From NCBI GenBank assembly GCA_047722935.1, contig JBDNZS010000012.1, positions 1-61,146 on the forward strand: a DNA stretch of 61,146 nucleotides. Direction: 5' to 3'. Shown piece after piece: positions 17,429 through 25,707 of this stretch. This stretch comes from Ethanoligenens sp047722935. GTDB taxonomy: Bacteria > Bacillota > Clostridia > Oscillospirales > Ethanoligenentaceae. The stretch's first letter is position 1. The number at the start of each line of letters is the position of its first letter. Below the pieces are notes generated by a model that saw only the letters and a list, made by a program, of their open reading frames with translations, did not search any database and had not been told where the DNA came from. Position numbers and translations under genes: made by a program.

Positions 17429-20400
17429 ATGCTGCGTTTGGCTTTAGGCAGGGCGGGAAGCGGAAAAACATGGTTTGCACTTAAAAAGGCCGCAGAGGCA
17501 GTTGCGGACAAGCAGAATGCGGTTTTGATTGTTCCAGAGCAATTCACATTTGAGATGGAACGCGCACTTCTTCAGACGGCTGGTCCCGCCGCCTGCCTGC
17601 ATGTGGAAGTGCTTAGCTTTTCTCGTCTGGCACAGAGGGTGTTTGGCCTTTGCGGCGGTGCGGCTGGCCGCGCAATCGACGATTGCGGGCGTGTGCTTGT
17701 AATGAGTATGGCGGCCAAACAGATCGGCGACTTGTTGCAGGTCTATAGACGGCAGGCGGAAAGTCCTGCATTTGCCAAAGCAATGGTGGATGCCGTGTCT
17801 GAGCTCAAGCACTGCGGTGTGGATGCCGATGCGCTCGCAGCAGCAGCTGAGAAAACAGAAGATGCGGTGCTTTCCGGAAAAATAGAGGACCTTTCCCTTT
17901 TGATGCAAACCTATGATGCGCTCTGCTCCCGTCTGTTTTCCGATAATCTGGATGATTTGGCTCGTCTGGCGGAAAAGTTGGCGGACTGTCCCTTTTTTAA
18001 CGGCAAGACGGTGATCTTTGATGCGTTCAAAGGGTTTACCGGACCGCAGAAAAAGGTGATTGGGCATATTTTGCGCCAGAGTGCGGAAGTATATATGACG
18101 TTTTGTACCGATAGCCTGAACGAAACGGAACAGGGAATAGGACTGTTTTCACCCGTAAAAAAAACAGTGGGGGAGCTGCTGCGCCTTGCCCATCGGTTGG
18201 AAGTCGAAGTGGCAAAGCCATTGTTACTGGGTTCACCCCGTCGGTTTGCTGCCGCTGCGCTCACCGCACTGGAAGAACGCGTGTTTCGTCAGGATTCGGC
18301 GCCGTATGCCGATGCGACACCGGACTTGCATATCGTTTCAGCTGGGAACCTGTATGAAGAGGCCCAGTTTGTGGCACAAGAGATTGCGTACTTGGTGCAG
18401 ACACGCGGTGCGCGTTATGGCGAGATGGTGGTGATCTCACGCGGGTTGCCGCTGTACCATGGTGTGCTTGACCCGATATGCAAAAAATATGCCATCCCTT
18501 TGTTTTTGGATGCACCACGCGATGTGTCCGCCCATCCGCTGATGGCGTTTGTACTGGGTGCGCTGGACCTGATTGCGGGCAATTTTCGGCAGGAAGCCGT
18601 GCTGCGTTACCTCAAGACCGGCTTGGCAGGGTTGACCGCGATTGAGACGGCGGAGTTGGAGAATTATCTTTATACTTGGAACGTACAAGGACTTGCATCG
18701 TGGCAGAAAGAATGGACAAATCACCCCGACGGTTTTGGCAACACGGCCCTGCCCGACGATACACGGCTGGAGATGCTGAACCGTCTGCGCCTGCGGGTGC
18801 TGGAACCGGTGGAACAGCTGTCGTCTCAGTTGGGGGGCGGTGCGGCGCAAATGCAGGCGTTGTACACATTTTTGGTGGATATGCAGGTGGAACAGCAGAT
18901 GGCGGAAGCCTGCGCGCAGTTTGCCAAAAGCGGTGAGCAGGAGCTGGAGGACGAATATCGGCAGGTCTGGGACAAATTGATTGGCATGTTTGAGCAGATG
19001 GCGGCTGTGCTGGGGGAAACTGCCGTGCCGGTTCCGGAATTGCTGCGCATGCTGCGGCTGGCGATAGCTTCCACGGAGTTGGCGCATATTCCGCCCACAC
19101 TCGATCAGGTGACGGCAGGGGACGCGGAGCGCATTCGGGCTGGGGATGCCAAATATGTCTTTGTTATTGGCCTTGCAGAAGGGATTTTTCCCAAAACCGG
19201 AAACGGTGGCGTGTTGACTGACAGCGAACGCGAAAAGCTAATCCGTATGGGGTTAGAACTTTCCCCGCCGGCGGAAGAACGTTTAGTGGAAGAACGCTTT
19301 ATTGCATATCAGGCGTTTACTTGTGCGTCTCATGCACTGTATCTTTGCTACCCCCGCAGCGATACCAAAGGGCGGGTCATTCAACCCTCCCCTTATCTGG
19401 CGCAGGTGCGGGCGCTTTTTCCGAATGCAAAATTGTACGACACAGCTGCTGGCGGCCCGCTGGACGCCGTTTGGAGCGCACAATCGGCTTTTGGACAGCT
19501 TGCCGCGTGTTTTCATCAGACAGACGGCTTGACCGCCGCACTGCGCGCCTGTTTTGAAAACCGGCCACAGGATGTGCCCCGCTTGCGTGCATTGGAACGG
19601 GCGGCGGAAAAGCGTCCGGCGCGGTTGACTGATAGGGCTGCCGCCCGCGCACTGTTTGGTGAACGGATGCACATTAGTCCCAGTCGTCTGGAAGCCTACG
19701 AGCAATGCCGGTTTTTGTATTTTTGCCGCTATGGATTGAAAGCCATGCCGCGCCGGAGGGCGGAACTTGCCGCACCGGAGGTGGGGACGCTTGTCCATTT
19801 TGTGTTGGAACACCTGTTGCAGGCACACGCTGACGAACAGCTGGCGGACATTCCGCGTGCAGAATTGGAAGCGGAAATCGACCGGTTGCTTGCCGCATTT
19901 GCGGATGGATATTTGGGTGGGCTGGAAAACAAGCCCGAACGTTTCAAATATCTGTTCCTACGTTTGCGGGGTACCGTGCTGGTGCTGGTCGAGCGCCTTG
20001 CCGCCGAATTTGCACAGAGCCAGTTCGTTCCCGTGGACTTTGAACTACCTATCGGAACTGATGGAGAAGTGCCGCCGTCAGTGCTGCCATTGCCGGATGG
20101 CGGGGCAATTGCTGTGGAAGGCAAAGTGGACCGCGTGGACATCCTAAAACGTGGCAGCCGTGCATATCTGCGTGTGGTGGATTACAAGACGGGTTCCAAA
20201 AATTTTCAATTTGCGGATGTTCTGTACGGACTGAATCTGCAAATGTTTATTTATTTATTCACGCTTTGCGACCACGCGGGGGCGCGGTATGATGTGAAAG
20301 AATTGCTGCCTGCCGGCGTGCTGTATTTTCCGGCAAAGCGTCCCGATGTGGAGGCACTGCACGGAGCCGCACCGGAGGAGATTACGAAAGCCGCCGACAG

Positions 20401-20815
20401 TAAACTCAAAATGAACGGAATGGTGACGGACGAGCCGGAGGTGATCCGGAGCATGGAGCGCGAGGCCAGGGGATTGTTTATTCCCGCACAGCTCAAGCAG
20501 GGCACCGGTGAACCGGACGCACGCGCAGCCGTCGCGTCGCTGGCACAGTTCGGCGTGCTCAAACGACATGTGGACCGTTTGCTTCGCCAGATGGCTTCCA
20601 CGTTGCGCGCGGGCGATATTGCCGCTGTTCCAGTCGGCGGGACGGCTTACCATCCGTGTGACTATTGCGATTACGCGGGCGTTTGCGGGCACGAAAAGGG
20701 AGACCCACAGCGCTGGATTGACAAGATGGGGAAAGCTGACGTATGGAAAGCAATCGAGGAGGCGGAAAGCAGTGGCGCAAAAGCAATGGACAAACGAACA
20801 GAAACGAGCGATTGA
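17429..20815 (+). CDS. addB: AddB subunit of the AddAB helicase-nuclease
   Basis: A 1128-residue subunit of the Gram-positive counterpart of RecBCD, which processes double-strand breaks for recombination. Walker A GRAGSGKT is at residues 7-14. The C-terminal RecB-type nuclease domain has VEGKVDRVDIL and VVDYKTG (catalytic D-Y-K). The 4Fe-4S clasp is intact: a cysteine in YEQCRFLYFC plus C1077, C1080 and C1086 in CDYCDYAGVC. It overlaps addA by 44 bp in another frame, so the two subunits are co-translated. Confidence 0.95.
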   Translation: MLRLALGRAGSGKTWFALKKAAEAVADKQNAVLIVPEQFTFEMERALLQTAGPAACLHVEVLSFSRLAQRVFGLCGGAAGRAIDDCGRVLVMSMAAKQIGDLLQVYRRQAESPAFAKAMVDAVSELKHCGVDADALAAAAEKTEDAVLSGKIEDLSLLMQTYDALCSRLFSDNLDDLARLAEKLADCPFFNGKTVIFDAFKGFTGPQKKVIGHILRQSAEVYMTFCTDSLNETEQGIGLFSPVKKTVGELLRLAHRLEVEVAKPLLLGSPRRFAAAALTALEERVFRQDSAPYADATPDLHIVSAGNLYEEAQFVAQEIAYLVQTRGARYGEMVVISRGLPLYHGVLDPICKKYAIPLFLDAPRDVSAHPLMAFVLGALDLIAGNFRQEAVLRYLKTGLAGLTAIETAELENYLYTWNVQGLASWQKEWTNHPDGFGNTALPDDTRLEMLNRLRLRVLEPVEQLSSQLGGGAAQMQALYTFLVDMQVEQQMAEACAQFAKSGEQELEDEYRQVWDKLIGMFEQMAAVLGETAVPVPELLRMLRLAIASTELAHIPPTLDQVTAGDAERIRAGDAKYVFVIGLAEGIFPKTGNGGVLTDSEREKLIRMGLELSPPAEERLVEERFIAYQAFTCASHALYLCYPRSDTKGRVIQPSPYLAQVRALFPNAKLYDTAAGGPLDAVWSAQSAFGQLAACFHQTDGLTAALRACFENRPQDVPRLRALERAAEKRPARLTDRAAARALFGERMHISPSRLEAYEQCRFLYFCRYGLKAMPRRRAELAAPEVGTLVHFVLEHLLQAHADEQLADIPRAELEAEIDRLLAAFADGYLGGLENKPERFKYLFLRLRGTVLVLVERLAAEFAQSQFVPVDFELPIGTDGEVPPSVLPLPDGGAIAVEGKVDRVDILKRGSRAYLRVVDYKTGSKNFQFADVLYGLNLQMFIYLFTLCDHAGARYDVKELLPAGVLYFPAKRPDVEALHGAAPEEITKAADSKLKMNGMVTDEPEVIRSMEREARGLFIPAQLKQGTGEPDARAAVASLAQFGVLKRHVDRLLRQMASTLRAGDIAAVPVGGTAYHPCDYCDYAGVCGHEKGDPQRWIDKMGKADVWKAIEEAESSGAKAMDKRTETSD

Positions 20816-23800
20816 GGCAAGAGGGGGTACACTGCTGGTTTCGGCGGCGGCGGGCAGCGGCAAGACCGCCGTGCTGGTGGAACGGGTGATCGAACGCATC
20901 ACGGATCTCGAACATCCTTGTGACGCCGACCGGCTGCTGGTGGTCACCTTTACCAACGCGGCGGCCGCGGAGATGCGCGCACGGCTGGCTGCGCGATTGC
21001 ACACACTTTCGGAAGAGCGCCCCTCCGACTCAAACTTACGCCGCCAGCAGATCTTGTTACAGCACGCCCATATCAGCACCATTCACGCGTTTTGTTTGGA
21101 TTTGCTGCGCGCGAACTTTGAAAAGCTGGACATTCCGCCGGATTTTCGCATTGCAGACGAGAACGAAGCACGCGTTATGCTGAACGATACACTGGACGAA
21201 TTGTTGGAGGAAGCTTATACGGATGGCGGCGCGTTTACGCAGATGACTGAAATGCTGGGCGCGGGGCGGGACGATGCCGGGCTTGCCGACACCATTGTGC
21301 GCTTGTTTGATTTTCTGCGCTCGCTGCCCGATCCGGACGGTTGGCTGCGAGATAAATTGGCGCTTTATCGCACAGACGTTCCGCTTGCCAATACGCTCTG
21401 GGGGCAGGCAGCGCTGCATTTTGCATCTGCCTCTCTGGAAAATGCGCAAGGGGCGTTGCGTGCCGCCATGCAGGCGATGCAGGGCTATGAGCCGCTGGAG
21501 AAAGCATACGGCGGTGCATTTGCCTCATTGCTGGCACAGGTGGAGCAGGCGTGTATGCTGGCGGGTGAACAGGATTGGGATGGTCTTGTAGCCGCCGTGC
21601 AGGGCATGGTTTATGATCGCTTGGGTGTGGCGCGGAAAGTAGATGACACTGCATTGCGCGACCGCCTCAAGGCTGTGCGCGACGGCGTGAAGGCGCAGAT
21701 ATCCAAGCTCTGCGAGGGCATTCTTTGTTGTTCTGAATCAGAATATTGTGCGGATGTGGAACGCTTGCGCCCGCTGGCGGAAAGCCTATTTGCGGTGGTG
21801 CGGCAGTTGGACCGGCGTTTCTATGCCAAAAAGGCCGAAAAAGGCATCCTTGATTTCAGCGATTTGGAGCGTCTCGCCATTCAGCTGCTGCGTGCGGACG
21901 ATGGCGCCCCAACAGCCGCCGCGCGTGCGGTAGCCGCACAGTTTGAGGAGGTGCTGGTGGACGAATATCAAGACGTCAACCCCGCGCAGGACGCGATCTT
22001 CCGTGCGGTGTCCCGCGGCGAGAAAAACCTTTTTATGGTGGGTGATGTCAAACAGAGCATCTACCGCTTCCGCAAAGCAACACCCGAACTGTTCATTCAG
22101 AAAAAAGATATGTTTTCCCCGTATAACGGGCATACATATCCCGCGCGCGTCGTGCTGGGCCGCAATTTCCGCAGCCGGGCAGGTGTCGCGGAGGCAGTGA
22201 ACTTTGTCTTTGGGCAGCTTATGTCCCGTGAGTTGGGGGGGATTGATTACGGCGAAGAGGAAAGAATGATTCCCGCCGCGACTTATTTTGAGAAACCCGC
22301 TAATGAGACAGATTTTTCACTGCATTTGATCGAGACGGATGCGTACGATGAAAACGATGACAACGCGGTGCTGGAGGCGCGGCACGTGGCGCGGCTGATT
22401 GGAAAAATGCTGCGTGAGCATTATCCGGTGCAGGGAGCAGATGGCCCGCGTCCGGCGGTATGCCGGGATTTTTGTATCCTACTCCGTGGGGCGAACCGGT
22501 TGGCGCAAGCCTATGTAGACGCGCTGAAAGAAGAAAATTTGCCTGCGTATGCGGATATCGCGGGCGGCTACCTTGGTTCCTACGAGGTGGCAGTCATGCT
22601 CTCGTTGCTGCGCGTACTGGATAACCCGTTGCAGGATATTCCACTGCTTTCTGTGATGCTGTCGCCGGTGTTTAGCTTTTCGCCGGACGACATGGCACGC
22701 TTACGCCTGCAATACCCCAAGGGCCGCCTATACCTTGCCGCCATGGCACAGGCCAAAAAGGAGGGCGGACGGTTCGCTGTTTTTGTGGAATTGTTGGACG
22801 AGTTGCGCCGGTTGGCGGCTGTGCTGCCGTCTGACCGGCTGATTCTGCGGGTCTATGAGCGCACGGGCTTTCTTGATATCTGCACCGCCATGCCGGGCGG
22901 GGAGGGTCGGCGGGCAAACCTGCGTCTGCTGCTTGACTATGCACGCGGCTATGAAGCGGCGGGGTTCCGCGGACTGGCGGGTTTTGTGCGCTTTGTCGAC
23001 CGTGTGGCGGAAGACGCTGATTTACCGCCCGCATCCACTGTCTCTGAGGAGGCGGATGTCGTGCGGGTGATGAGTATCCACAAATCAAAAGGACTGGAGT
23101 TTCCGGTTTGCATCGTGGCAGGCTGCGGCCGGCGGTTCAACCGTGAGGACAGCCGCCGCGGCACCTTATTCCATCCGGAATATGGGTTTGGCAGCTATCT
23201 GCGCGACCCTTCGCTCCCATGCCATGTGACAACGCTGCCGCGCGAGGTGGTACGCATCGAAACGGAGCGCGGTTCTATAGCGGAGGAAATGCGCGTGTTG
23301 TACGTGGCGATGACACGGGCAAAAGAAAAGCTGATTTGCGTGGCAACGGTACCTTCCGCAGAAAAAGCAGTTGTCGCGGCTGCCGGGTTGATGCGGCCGG
23401 ATGGAGAGGGTCTTTCGTCGTTTGCAGCCATGCAGGCACAGCATTTTGCCGCATGGCTGCTGGCGTGCGTGCTGCGGCACCCATCCTGCGGACGTCTGCG
23501 CAGTCTTGTGGGGCTGGAGGAACTGCCGATACTTCCCACGGCACACCGCATGGAACTGGTCATTACAGACGCGGAGGGGGCGGCAAAAGCACCAGCAGGC
23601 GGACAGAAGATGCCGGCGCAGCCGGTGGATGAAGTGCTGCTGGCGGAAATTGAGCGACGCGTGGCGTTTGTCTACCCACATGAACAGCTGACGCACTTGC
23701 CGTCCAAACTGGCGGTCTCCGAGATTGCCGAAGAGGGACTGCATCAGGATTTTGGCGCACGCAGGCCGTCTTTTGTGCAGGGAGGGCTTTCCGCTGCACA

Positions 23801-24326
23801 AAAGGGGACGGCGACGCATACGTTTATGCAGCTTGCCGATCTGGCGCGTATCCATTCTGCCGATGATGTCTCCGTAGAAGTGCGGCGATTGGTACAAGGC
23901 GCTCATTTGCTGCCTGAGGAGGGCGAAGCTGTGGATGCCGGTCGGGTGATGGCATTTCTGGAAACACCTTTGTATGTGCGTATCCGGCAGGCCGAGCAGA
24001 TTTGGAAAGAACTGCGGTTCAATCTGATAGTATCCGCAGGTGAACTGGATGGTATGGGGCTGCCGGATGATGGGTGGAAACTGCGCGAAGAGGATGAGAA
24101 TGACGCGCAGGTTGTTTTACAGGGAATGGCAGATGTTGTGTTTCTGGAGCAAGGGCGTTATTATATTTTGGATTATAAGACCGACCACGCGAATGCCGAA
24201 ACATTGCGTGCACGATACGCCGGGCAGCTTGCGCTTTACGCGCGCGCGGTGGAACAGATTTTCCATGCCCCGGTAGAAGCCTGTTACCTGTATGGATTTA
24301 CTTACGGAACGCTTGTCACACTGTAG
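20772..24326 (+). CDS. addA: AddA helicase-nuclease subunit
   Basis: An 1184-residue UvrD/RecB-type helicase with a C-terminal nuclease. Motifs: SAAAGSGKT (Walker A, residues 24-32), VLVDEYQDVNPAQD (Walker B), GDVKQSIYRFR (motif III), VMSIHKSKGLEFPV (motif V) and the nuclease YILDYKTDHA. A GTG at 20772 with AGGAGGCGG about 9 bp upstream gives the expected N-terminus (VAQKQWTNEQKRAI); the longer open frame to 20508 lies inside addB and is not needed. Confidence 0.95.
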   Translation: MAQKQWTNEQKRAIEARGGTLLVSAAAGSGKTAVLVERVIERITDLEHPCDADRLLVVTFTNAAAAEMRARLAARLHTLSEERPSDSNLRRQQILLQHAHISTIHAFCLDLLRANFEKLDIPPDFRIADENEARVMLNDTLDELLEEAYTDGGAFTQMTEMLGAGRDDAGLADTIVRLFDFLRSLPDPDGWLRDKLALYRTDVPLANTLWGQAALHFASASLENAQGALRAAMQAMQGYEPLEKAYGGAFASLLAQVEQACMLAGEQDWDGLVAAVQGMVYDRLGVARKVDDTALRDRLKAVRDGVKAQISKLCEGILCCSESEYCADVERLRPLAESLFAVVRQLDRRFYAKKAEKGILDFSDLERLAIQLLRADDGAPTAAARAVAAQFEEVLVDEYQDVNPAQDAIFRAVSRGEKNLFMVGDVKQSIYRFRKATPELFIQKKDMFSPYNGHTYPARVVLGRNFRSRAGVAEAVNFVFGQLMSRELGGIDYGEEERMIPAATYFEKPANETDFSLHLIETDAYDENDDNAVLEARHVARLIGKMLREHYPVQGADGPRPAVCRDFCILLRGANRLAQAYVDALKEENLPAYADIAGGYLGSYEVAVMLSLLRVLDNPLQDIPLLSVMLSPVFSFSPDDMARLRLQYPKGRLYLAAMAQAKKEGGRFAVFVELLDELRRLAAVLPSDRLILRVYERTGFLDICTAMPGGEGRRANLRLLLDYARGYEAAGFRGLAGFVRFVDRVAEDADLPPASTVSEEADVVRVMSIHKSKGLEFPVCIVAGCGRRFNREDSRRGTLFHPEYGFGSYLRDPSLPCHVTTLPREVVRIETERGSIAEEMRVLYVAMTRAKEKLICVATVPSAEKAVVAAAGLMRPDGEGLSSFAAMQAQHFAAWLLACVLRHPSCGRLRSLVGLEELPILPTAHRMELVITDAEGAAKAPAGGQKMPAQPVDEVLLAEIERRVAFVYPHEQLTHLPSKLAVSEIAEEGLHQDFGARRPSFVQGGLSAAQKGTATHTFMQLADLARIHSADDVSVEVRRLVQGAHLLPEEGEAVDAGRVMAFLETPLYVRIRQAEQIWKELRFNLIVSAGELDGMGLPDDGWKLREEDENDAQVVLQGMADVVFLEQGRYYILDYKTDHANAETLRARYAGQLALYARAVEQIFHAPVEACYLYGFTYGTLVTL

Positions 24327-24393
24327 AATCATCGATGCACATATAAAAAATCGCATAATAGAATCATTTGTGGCACGAAAGGACTTTCCAACA

Positions 24394-25488
24394 TTGAAAA
24401 AGAATCCCGATACCATGTTTGCCAGCGACCAAATTGAAAAATTGCGTCCCATGTCCGAGCCGTTGCTTGCCTGGTATGAAACACATGCCCGTGCGCTCCC
24501 TTGGCGTATCGATCATGCACCCTATCGTGTGTGGGTGTCGGAAATTATGCTCCAGCAGACGCGGGTGGAAGCGGTCATTCCCTATTTTGAACGTTTTTTG
24601 CACGCCCTGCCCAACCTGCCTGCGTTGGCACGCGCGCCTGAAGATCAGCTGCTGAAACTTTGGGAAGGGCTGGGCTATTATTCCCGCGTACGCAATATGC
24701 AAAAAGCCGCGCAGTCTGTCGTGCAAGGGGGAGGCACCGAGTTGCCGGAGTCTTATGAGCAACTGCTCGCGCTGCCGGGCATTGGGCCCTATACCGCCGG
24801 TGCGATCGCGTCTATCGCATTTGGCATCCCTGTGCCGGCGGTAGACGGAAATGTACTGCGTGTTTTGGCTCGCCTGCTTGCTTGCGGGGATGACATTGCC
24901 CTGTCGCCGGTCAAGTGTGCGTTTGAACAGGCAGATGCCGGTTTGCTGCCGCAGAATCGACCGGGGGATTATAATCAGGCGATGATGGAATTGGGCGCCA
25001 CAGTCTGCTTGCCAAATGCCGCTCCGCGTTGTGCTATCTGTCCTGTGCGGGTGTTTTGCGCGGCTGAAAAACAGGGTAGTCCGCAGATGTATCCGTATAA
25101 GTCGCCGAAAAAACCGCGCGTTATTGAAGAACGCACGGTTTTTGTAGTGGTGGCGGAAAAGAAGGTGCTGCTGCGCCGCCGGACAGATAAAGGATTACTG
25201 GCAAGCATGTGGGAATTGCCCAACCTTTCCGGCTGGCTGGAGACCGGGGAGATCAGCGCAGTGCTGGCAGGATGGGGGATAGAAGACGCTGCCCCAAGCG
25301 CTTTGGGCGATGGAAAACATATTTTTACGCATATTGAATGGCGAATGAAAGGCGTACTCGTTTTGCCATGTGCCTGTACGCCGGTGGAAGGCAGTATCTG
25401 GGCAAACGCCGCGGAAATAGCGGAGCGGTATGCGCTGCCCAGCGTTTTCCGTCCATATGCGCGCCTGCTGCCGGAACTCTTGTCTTAA
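24394..25488 (+). CDS. mutY: A/G-specific adenine glycosylase MutY
   Basis: A base-excision repair glycosylase that removes adenine opposite 8-oxoguanine. Motifs: LQQTRVEAVIPYF with the catalytic Glu, the helix-hairpin-helix LPGIGPYTAGAIAS, PAVDGNVLRVLAR with the catalytic Asp, and the 4Fe-4S cysteines in CLPNAAPRCAICPVRVFC. The C-terminal NUDIX-like 8-oxoG recognition domain starts at about residue 240. Start is uncertain: TTG at 24394 has GAAAGGA upstream, but ATG at 24415 or 24451 is possible. The upstream frame overlaps the addA end. Confidence 0.93.
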   Translation: MKKNPDTMFASDQIEKLRPMSEPLLAWYETHARALPWRIDHAPYRVWVSEIMLQQTRVEAVIPYFERFLHALPNLPALARAPEDQLLKLWEGLGYYSRVRNMQKAAQSVVQGGGTELPESYEQLLALPGIGPYTAGAIASIAFGIPVPAVDGNVLRVLARLLACGDDIALSPVKCAFEQADAGLLPQNRPGDYNQAMMELGATVCLPNAAPRCAICPVRVFCAAEKQGSPQMYPYKSPKKPRVIEERTVFVVVAEKKVLLRRRTDKGLLASMWELPNLSGWLETGEISAVLAGWGIEDAAPSALGDGKHIFTHIEWRMKGVLVLPCACTPVEGSIWANAAEIAERYALPSVFRPYARLLPELLS

Positions 25489-25520
25489 ACCAATCCGACC
25501 TGTTTGAATTTTTGCTCTAA

Positions 25521-25593
25521 TCGGCAATGATACCGCCGGCGCCAATCCTACGCGGAGAGGCAAATGCCCGTTTGCAAATGTGAGGATGCCGAC
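25521..25593 (+). other. Possible structured RNA upstream of the chemoreceptor
   Basis: TCGGC (25521-25525) can pair with GCCGA (25589-25593) and ATCCT (25546-25550) with AGGAT, with a large bulge and a GCAAA/TTTGC inner stem. No known riboswitch was recognised. It may simply be the mutY 3' region. A T-rich stretch (CTTCCTTTT) follows within 30 bp. Confidence 0.25.
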
Positions 25594-25707
25594 ATCTTCT
25601 GATACGTCTTCCTTTTGGGCAGAAAATGTGGTAGTATATACAGGTGTAATCGGTATAAAAAGCTTGGCGTTTTTTAGATAGAGTTGATTTATAAGGGAGT
25701 CGTAAAA

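Noticed and set aside
25521..25680. Cyclic-di-GMP or fluoride riboswitch before the chemoreceptor
   Set aside because: The conserved core sequences of those classes could not be found; only generic pairing is visible.
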